Origin: Adineta ricciae
Taxonomy: Eukaryota; Rotifera; Eurotatoria; Adinetida; Adinetidae
Direction of reading: 5' to 3'
NCBI GenBank assembly: GCA_905250025.1
Contig: CAJNOJ010000315.1
Location: 1-64,000 of the forward strand
Length of the DNA stretch: 64,000 nt
In this document: positions 57,055 to 64,000 of the stretch, in pieces
Position numbering within the stretch: position 1 is the first letter of the stretch
How the letters are laid out: each line of letters begins with the position of its first letter
Translations under genes and position numbers: made by a program
Notes under the pieces: model-generated
Databases searched by the model: none
Seen by the model: the letters and a program-made list of their open reading frames with translations, nothing else
Told to the model about the DNA's origin: nothing

Positions 57055-58765
57055 ATTTGATAGAGAATTTTAAGTGCAGTTAGTTTGTTCAACAAGACAT
57101 CATGCTATTGAATGTGTTAAAGGGATCATATACACATCACCTTAAAGATCAAGTAAATAGACAAAGATGACACTTACTAACTCCGAATATAGACAGAAAT
57201 CGTCATTATGAAACGTATTGTCCTCTATTTTCATTATGATCACCTTTTTTTAATGTAACAATTGATTATGATTGATTTATCTCAAAGCCAATGAAAATTC
57301 GTACGCAAAGAGATGAAAAATAAAATAAATAGGAGATTTTTTAATTACAAGCACAAACAATATTTTCTGTTTTCTTCCGTATGTAGATAGTTCATTGTAA
57401 AAAATCAACTCGTTTTATAATTATTTCATTTCTTTTCAAGAATATCAATTACACCTCAAACTAAAGTATCAGTCTGCTATCATTTACCTTTTTCTTTGTT
57501 AAAACTAATCGGAAACAACTAAGCAATATGCTCTTCTTGATTATCAGAACTGATCCACATGTCAATAGTTATCAACAGTTATAGGAGAAAATGTTCGATG
57601 ACTTATTCGAATTTAATTGCTTCACTTATTACCAACACTGAACACAGAGATTCAATTGAAATTTGATATCTGACACTTTCAAGATAGACGTTTCATTCTT
57701 CTGTTTGGTTAAATACAAATATGTCAAAGTAATCTGTTTTCAATTATCATCTCAATGAAACGGAAACAGAAAGCATATTATGAAGTCCTTCTAGGTTATT
57801 TCGTTCCTTTAACGTTTACAAAAATATGCAGATGAGAATTTCGTTGAGATTTCCTTGATCTCTGTTTTTCTCACTCAACGTGTTTTTATCCAATATGAAT
57901 ATCTTATCTAAGACGCTGGCTTTAGTTATCAGTTTCTTTATTTTGCTGTTTTCTCTTTTAATTTGATCCGATTCTCTTTTTCATACTATTTACTTTCTCA
58001 ATTTTTGTTTCGTTCTCAACATCTTCTCGTTAATATTGTTGTTTCTCTTATATCTCTACTGTTTCTCAAAGAGCACATATAGAAAAGCAAATACTGACAC
58101 GCGGTACACCGTAAAGGACATAAAAGTATCGTATCACTGTTGACATTGCTGACTCGTGCTGTAGTACTACGTGAGGCAGATAACACTTAAAATATCCTAT
58201 CGAGTTGAAGCCTAAAATGCAAGATCGTCAGAATTCATCGATGACTGTACGCGTCAAATTAAAGTCGTATGGGTCAATTATATTGCCGTATTGATTTAGA
58301 ATGATCCAGTCGTATCTAAAAGACAAACTAGAAGGAAAGTTTGATATATGGAATTCAAAATTCTTACCACTAAAAACTAGCTTCAATACATGCTTAATTT
58401 TAACACATAAAACAATGTGTTACATCCATGCATTACGGAGATATACGAAGATAAAACTCTGACATCTATTCTCATGCTACAATAGTTGAGACTCTTCTTT
58501 CATTGCTTATTATTGGTTGAAAGATGTTCATTCGTCAACGTTTGTATAATGAGATTCGCTCTTTGATTAGAATTAACAATAGGAAATATCTCTTATCTGA
58601 AATTATGTTCTATGATAATGATATTCTAACAGTAACGACTGATAATATATAGATATTTTTAAGTTGAGCACAGAAAACACTACTACTACAAGATTACAAC
58701 TACACATTACAAAACGTCGCTTCGTCTATTAATCGATAAGTATTTCACTTAATCTATGATGAGGA
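57055..58765. other. Intergenic, 1.7 kb
   Basis: AT-rich and without a coding frame, transposon signature or clear repeat that I can see. Confidence 0.4.
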
Positions 58766-59133
58766 CTATTGAGGATGCTTCTTTTCGAATTCAATCGCCA
58801 TTTTAAGTAGTTCTTCATCAGAAATCTCAGGTATTGCTTGGCTACTTGTACGAGCATGAGCTGCAAACTCAGCAGCACTAACAAACATTGGCTTATCAAA
58901 CGCATTTGCGTTAAGATTCGAAACTTGCTCTTTATGTGAATGATGGTCGAGCATTTGTCTTTTCACTTCACCTCCACTTTGTTCAGTTGCAGCTCTTTTT
59001 GTTCCTCGTTCAAACACAGCTGAGTAGGTCTGCTTTCACAATAATAAAAATATAAGGAAATGATGATACTGTCACTCTTTACCTTGTTGTCATCTGTGAT
59101 TGCCGATAATTCTGAGAAAATATTTTTGTTCAT
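58766..59133 (-). CDS. Small polar protein, two exons
   Basis: 104 aa from exons 59083..59133 and 58766..59029, with a 53-bp intron (GTAAAG...AAAGCAG), phase 0. It begins MNKNIFSELSAITDDNK and continues TYSAVFERGTKRAATEQSGG, then a Lys/His stretch (VKRQMLDHHSHKEQ) and an acidic helical C-terminus (EISDEELLKMAIEFEKKHPQ). No membrane segment. The C-terminal helix looks like a short interaction motif (DEELLKMAIEFE resembles a ubiquitin-interacting helix), but this is a guess. Family not recognised. Confidence 0.6.
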
Positions 59134-59676
59134 TTCTGAATCTATTATACAAATGAAATGATATATTGTCATTTCAGAAAATTCCTTCAATGCAATGCTT
59201 ACTGAACGATTGTGACATTTCAATAGAATAAATTGCGAAATGATTTTGAGCGGTTGTGTTATAGGAAAAATCTACAACAAACAAATAAATGTACAAATAC
59301 ATATGGTACCACGCAAATTACACGGATCTAAGTACGTAAGAATATTTGAAAAATTATTATTAGTTTTATTTAACAGTTAATGACATAATCAACAATGTGT
59401 ACAGTGTGTCAACACTACACATACGAAAACAAGTATTTGGTAAGACTTTCTCAGGTTCAATCTATTCTCATATTAACAACTAGCAGTTGAGCAACGCAAA
59501 CATAATCTGTAGGATGAATACCCCATAGTTAGCTATGTAGTAAATAGCTGATTTTATCTTTAATCTTTCCATTCATCAATTAAGCGTATTTGTAGAAAAT
59601 ATTTACGACAAAAAGAGCCTCTATGACACGCAAGATTTTATCAATGATAATGATCTGGTAGTCGTTTGGAAAGTTA
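59134..59676. other. Intergenic
   Basis: No gene; separates two minus-strand genes. AT-rich. Confidence 0.35.
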
Positions 59677-61133
59677 TCAGTTATAGTGTAATAATTGGGG
59701 GCAGACCGTTGATATGAATTTTTCTTGAAGTCCAAAAGTGTCAACATTATCTAAAAATGGTCGGCGAAATTCTTTTGTAATGATTTGAATTTCACCATCA
59801 TCATCAATGTAATGCTGATATTCAACTCGATACAATGGAATTTCTTCTTGTGCCATCAATGAATCGAAATCACCATCGAAGCTGGTAGGCACTAGAAGCG
59901 TGAATCCTCTGTTACAATATTTTGCTATGCGTATACACAAATGCTTAGGGCTCTGTGCATTGAGAGTATAAACAATGAACGATCTTGTCGCAAGAGCTTG
60001 TAAAAACGGAAATGTTGAAACAATTCTATCACCTAAATATTTCGCATATTTCATAAAAAATCTATTAGAAGATATAATCTACCCGTGAAGGCTACTTGAC
60101 AAATGTCCATGTCAAAATTATGAAGAATATGTGAGAGTGGCTTTTTCGATTTTCTTATAGGCGTCCAAATAAAATTGAGTTGAACATGGCATGGTAGAAA
60201 CACATTATAGTTTGGCGTTCCGGTAATTTTTTCAACTCTTATTTTATTTGTTGAACTTTTTGAACCTATTTTGTTAATATTATTGACAATATCGTCGATA
60301 GATTTTTTAAAATCTAATATGTCATGCACATAGTAAACCAAATTGACATCTTGCTCTTTACTATCGAAGAATGGTATATTACATAGTGCATTCAGAACCG
60401 ATCCTCCAACAATTGCCCATTTTGAAAAATCAATCGCTCGTAACCATGCATCCGATGAAAAACGAGCAACCAAATTCTGTTTAAACTCGTCCATTGTGTG
60501 AACAAACTTCATATTAGAACAGCAAGATTCCTTTCGATTTCTATTAAAGTAAGTACTAACTAAAAAATATCATATATGCATCGATGTTTATGTATTGTCT
60601 TTGGATATCTTGTTATCTGTACCTCTAAACAATTTGTTTTCATGATCATTTAATATACGTTTCGATCCGATTGTATGACTGTACCACTCGTAATTAAGAA
60701 GACCAAAATCAGCGTTATACCACACGATGTTCAACGGTAGAAGTCGAGAATAGCATTTGAAAAGAGGAGTCTGATAGACTTCACATAACTTTGCAAACCC
60801 TTCAATAGTAAAGCATGGATGAATATATAGACGCTCAGGGGGTTGTTCGACGGCAGAATAGTGACTTGGAACTTGTATGAGTCGTCCATCAACGACTTCA
60901 TATTCATCTGTGAAGTATGGAGGTATTGCGCTTGGCAGTAACAGAACTCTTTCACGACCACATAACGCTTCCATTAGTTTTATGAAGTGATGGTCTAGTG
61001 TTTTTGCAATAGACCAAAACTGTTGGCTATTATCTACTGCTTCGACAAAATTGACTGCATCTATGCCGTCAAGAAACGCTAGTATACTGTATCCAACATC
61101 TTGATTCAGCTCAGCGACTGTGTTATCCATCAT
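59677..61133 (-). CDS. F-box-like / nucleotidyltransferase-like fusion protein, three exons
   Basis: 447 aa from exons 60623..61133, 60083..60559 and 59677..60032; introns are about 50-63 bp, GT..AG, and the total of 1,344 nt is a multiple of three. The N-terminal third has an F-box-like start (LNQDVGYSILAFLDGIDAVNFVEA in outline). The middle (about residues 180-330) has SKWAIVGGSVLNALC and KEQDVNLVYYVHDILDFKKS, the G-G plus D-x-N/D pattern of nucleotidyltransferase-like proteins, and then FDMDICQVAFTG. The C-terminus has FPFLQALATRSFIVY and RIAKYCNRGFTLLVP. If enzymatic, the first acidic position is changed (DVN instead of DxD), so catalysis is doubtful. Single pieces would look like three unrelated genes; the splice phases argue for one. 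Confidence 0.68.
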
Positions 61134-61669
61134 AATCAGTCAATAATTCATTTTCATCAAATATTATACAGTCAGTATATCTAAAAATAGTTGGAAACAG
61201 CTGATTGTTATGAAATGACTCGAGAATAAGAACATTTATCTGATCAATGAATACTCTATTTCCTTCTGCTTCGGTTTTTCTGTTATATACCGTTTCATTC
61301 ATTTTCTTTGCTTTTTATTTCTCATGCTACTTGACATAGATGTGTCATCTTGTCAGTATACAGATATTTTTCTTTTCTTCTTCTTATCTTCTTCCATTCA
61401 TTTTCTCTTGTCCTTTTCATGTGAACACTGACACGACTGACGAAATGGACGAGTAATGAGTCAATTTTTTTTCATTGCGCATCTTCATTGCCAATTATCA
61501 CAAATGGCTGATGACACAGTGCATTTTCTTCAGTTTGGTGTCGACGATGTAGCAAGCTATATACTTACATTCAACGAGGACAATTTTATTTTTTACACAA
61601 GGAAATATTCATATTTTCATCTGTACAATATAATACAAATAAATTTTCTAATATGCCGTAAGTTTTAGG
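61134..61669. other. Intergenic
   Basis: No gene. A 70-codon plus-strand frame at 61456 ends in AT-rich sequence and has no support. Confidence 0.35.
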
Positions 61670-62142
61670 CTAATTTAATACAATACCGTGTTTCAAATAT
61701 TGAACTATTTCAGGAATATCATTAAAATTTTCTTGCCATAAATGATTGAATTCTTCATTTTCAGATTCTGATAGTGAAATAGGCGAAACCATATTTTGAT
61801 AGAGATTTGCATCTTCATGCAAAATATATTCGCTGATTTCATTGTCATAATCAATCGATTCTTGTTTTATAGGCTTTTCTTCTTTTATTTCAGTGAATTC
61901 TTCTTTTGTATGTTTATCTTCTTTCGTTTCAATTAATTCGGACGCTTGGTTGTTCCGTGCGCAAGTGCATGGAACATTGATCGCACCATTTTGGTCGGCA
62001 AATTGAATAGTTATTGATGGCATTGGCAGTGTAATACATATGGAACCATTTATCTATAATAATTAAAGGTATAGTTTAATGAATAAAAGCAATATTTTGA
62101 TGTCAATACTTGATTGTAATCAATTAAAATTGATGCCGACAT
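61670..62142 (-). CDS. Small acidic protein, two exons
   Basis: 138 aa from exons 62110..62142 and 61670..62053 (56-bp intron, GTATTG...TATTATAG, phase 0). The N-terminal part reads MSASILIDYNQ then INGSICITLPMPSITIQFAD, a beta-rich patch ending in VPCTCA. The rest is Glu/Lys-rich and then Glu/Ser-rich, with ESENEEFNHLWQENFNDIPE, a possible acidic activation or interaction segment. Probably nuclear or cytosolic. No family recognised. The first exon is included because it has an ATG, a good donor and matching phase; without it the protein would start at 62023. Confidence 0.55.
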
Positions 62143-62569
62143 TTACAAAATTGAGACTTAATTCAGGTAGGCTGTTTTTTAATAACTATAAATATAGGTA
62201 AGCAATCTATATCATAGCAATCAAGATCTCAGATTAACAAAATTTCTGAGTAATAAGCCATTGATGAAATTGTTTAGGAACGTATAGGAACTTAATGAAT
62301 TTGATGCATTCTCAATCAATTTATTTATACAAGCATGAAACAATGCGAACTACCAGTGATAATAACACTCCATCAACAGAACAAATGGAGAAAATGCGGA
62401 CAGCGCGATCATTAAAAAGCCAACAACTATTATCAATTTAACACACCAACACATGATAGTATTCATATATATTAATATGAAGCGTTCTAATCGAAAAAGA
62501 CGTCTAACAGCTTTTGTACACAGTAGTTGTCTTTGACTGAAAACTCATTGTTCATCAACCACCATATCT
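62143..62569. other. Intergenic
   Basis: No gene; AT-rich. Confidence 0.35.
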
Positions 62570-63114
62570 TCAAGTTGGAAATTCTTTCATGTACTATAAT
62601 AAGCACAAGTCAAAGTTATGGTTTGGCAATGATTATACCGAAAGAAGAAACATACTCTCGTATATCTTTTTATTTTGTGCCATTATTTGTTCAGACACAC
62701 GCCGAATGAATGTTTTAAAACAATCCTATGTGATTACGGATATGCTAAACTCTTACGAAAAGTTTACTTTCTTACCACATTTTCAAAATGATCAAGGTGA
62801 CTTCTGAATGCATAGCGACAAATATCGATTGTTTTTTGTGGTGGAAATGGTCGGAAGGTAGGTTCTGTGTCAATAGGACTGAATGGGCATGGACGATATC
62901 TAACAAGTGAAATTTCTTTTATCGATTTCGCTGCTCTTCGAGCAGCATATGTTTCTTCTTCCTTTCGGAAGAAAAGATAAAACAATGACTTCCCATTTTG
63001 TGATGGAATGCGACGATACTTGTAGTATTTTAAATGCTGATGGAATTTTCCGCTCATATCTTTGTTAGTTATTTCAACATCGCTGCGATTATTGAGAACT
63101 AGTCTATATTCCAT
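62570..63114 (-). CDS. Small basic protein, three exons
   Basis: 149 aa from exons 62776..63114, 62639..62725 and 62570..62593; introns are 50 and 45 bp, GT..AG, all phase 0. It starts MEYRLVLNNRSDVEI just after an acceptor-like TTTTCAG, which suggests a spliced leader or 5'-UTR intron. The body is basic and aromatic (HLKYYKYRRIPSQNGKSLFY, then KEEETYAARRAAKSIKEIS), followed by a Pro-rich patch (RYRPCPFSPIDTEPTFRPFP). The last 8-codon exon is the weakest part. Family not recognised. Confidence 0.5.
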
Positions 63115-64000
63115 GTTAATATGCGCTGAAAACAATGTGAAATCGAATTCAGAGTTGCTTGAAAAAACAACAAACTTTTATTCCTGATTACTCAACATGA
63201 CGAAGCTGACGACCATAGATATTTTTCTGGTGTGATAACTTCCAATCGTTCATTTCTTTCCCGTTCTTCTTCTTTTCACATCAACGTCTCAATAGACGGC
63301 TGAGTAAATAATAATCTGCTCGCCTCATTCTTTCCTTTTCTTTTATTTTCGTTTGAATTTAATGTACATCATTGCTTCTACGTAATGAATGTACATTGCT
63401 TAAAATGTTCTTTCTATTTCATGGCTGCATGAAGTGTGCATCAGTACACTCGAATTGGAACTGGATTTATACCTACACTACATAAGCCTCTTGCACTATT
63501 GTTCAACAATTTTGAGTAGAAAAGACACAACTAGACGGGTCACTTCTATATCGCTATTCTATCAATCTAATTTTCACCGCGATGCAATACACAAAGCAAA
63601 GCTTCATTTTTTTCTGGGAGAAACAATATCTCTCCTACGCTGCTCAGCTGATGACAATTTCTTAACAATTATTTTCCTTATACATTTTTCCTGCTCGCGC
63701 ACATGTATTTCAAAATCAGTCGTTTGCTTTCTTAGTAGACCTATCTCACCACACTCCTTTTTAATACTTATAGCAAAATTTCAAATATCAAACGAAGAAT
63801 GCTTTGCTAACGAACGATCACATGTGACTAACGTAAGTAATGAAAGAACAAGCATAAAGATCTGTACGACTAAATACATATAGTCAGGACGTTAGTTAGA
63901 GTACTAGCGTCTTGAAAAACGGAAATGGAGTATAGTTCCATCCGATGTTAATTTCAATAAATGTTTAATTTAACTTTCTTACTTCTGTACGTTCACTGTG
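63115..64000. other. Intergenic to window end
   Basis: No supported gene. The 149-codon frame on the plus strand at 63434 uses a GTG start, has no domain and reads like AT-rich non-coding DNA; it may overlap an unannotated neighbour beyond the window. Confidence 0.3.

Noticed and set aside
63434-63883. 149-codon plus-strand open frame
   Set aside because: GTG start, no domain, composition of translated AT-rich DNA, no splice support.
1-64000. CRISPR arrays, bacterial operons, rRNA and tRNA genes
   Set aside because: No regularly spaced repeats, no Shine-Dalgarno-type gene strings, and no tRNA or rRNA pattern recognised by eye; the intron-rich genes are eukaryotic.

Overview
The window looks like nuclear DNA of a bdelloid rotifer (Adineta/Rotaria type). 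I infer this from several things seen together: AT-rich sequence, genes with introns of about 45-65 bp, rhodopsin-like GPCRs, F-box/LRR proteins, ADP-ribosyltransferase-TPR proteins, near-duplicate gene blocks that look like the diverged haplotypes or paralogues of a degenerate tetraploid, and dense but mostly low-copy transposon debris. The species cannot be fixed from sequence alone. Exon joints below were read by eye from GT..AG sites and phase.

Layout. 1-0.4 kb: tail of an integrase-type element. 0.8-1.9 kb: two-exon GPCR (minus). 2.85-5.35 kb: decayed C-terminal half of a Helitron protein (plus). 5.85-8.2 kb: seven-exon type I membrane protein (minus). 8.9-11.2 kb: decayed hAT transposase and a HEPN/TPR pseudogene. 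11.9-12.6 kb: F-box protein. 13.6-14.5 kb: second GPCR. 15.9-19.8 kb: decayed and partial ADP-ribosyltransferase (ART) genes. 20.65-29.8 kb: a second copy of this block that carries the full 677-aa ART-TPR gene, a 566-aa F-box/LRR gene tail-to-tail with it, and exon 1 of a DEDDh exonuclease. 30.85-37.8 kb: a further copy of the right half, with a complete F-box/LRR gene (567 aa), a complete exonuclease gene (280 aa) and a Cys-rich small gene. 38.4-39.4 kb: mariner remnant. 40.7-41.9 kb: type II membrane protein with a Thr/Ser stalk on tiny exons. 43.4-45.1 kb: lone virus-type envelope gene. 45.7-54.4 kb: a Helitron whose 13 exons read through as one 2,349-aa protein with OTU, Rep (HUH) and PIF1-like helicase domains. 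54.7-55.7 kb: F-box/LRR gene. 56-57 kb: foldback element. 58.8-63.1 kb: four small intron-bearing genes, one joining an F-box-like half to a nucleotidyltransferase-like half.

Five single N bases (19907, 29814, 36203, 45912, 48006) mark scaffold joins. Two of them are flanked by exact-looking 221-bp repeats, and the other three sit at the edges of the duplicated blocks. The simplest reading is that contigs from related copies were placed end to end, so the apparent tandem copies should not be taken as real tandem duplications without checking.

The genes do not form one obvious pathway. The most notable items are the apparently intact OTU-Helitron, the ART-TPR / F-box-LRR / exonuclease block present in two versions, and several insertions that can be read against an empty site in the sister copy (a 71-bp hAT-type MITE and a 209-bp LTR-like unit).
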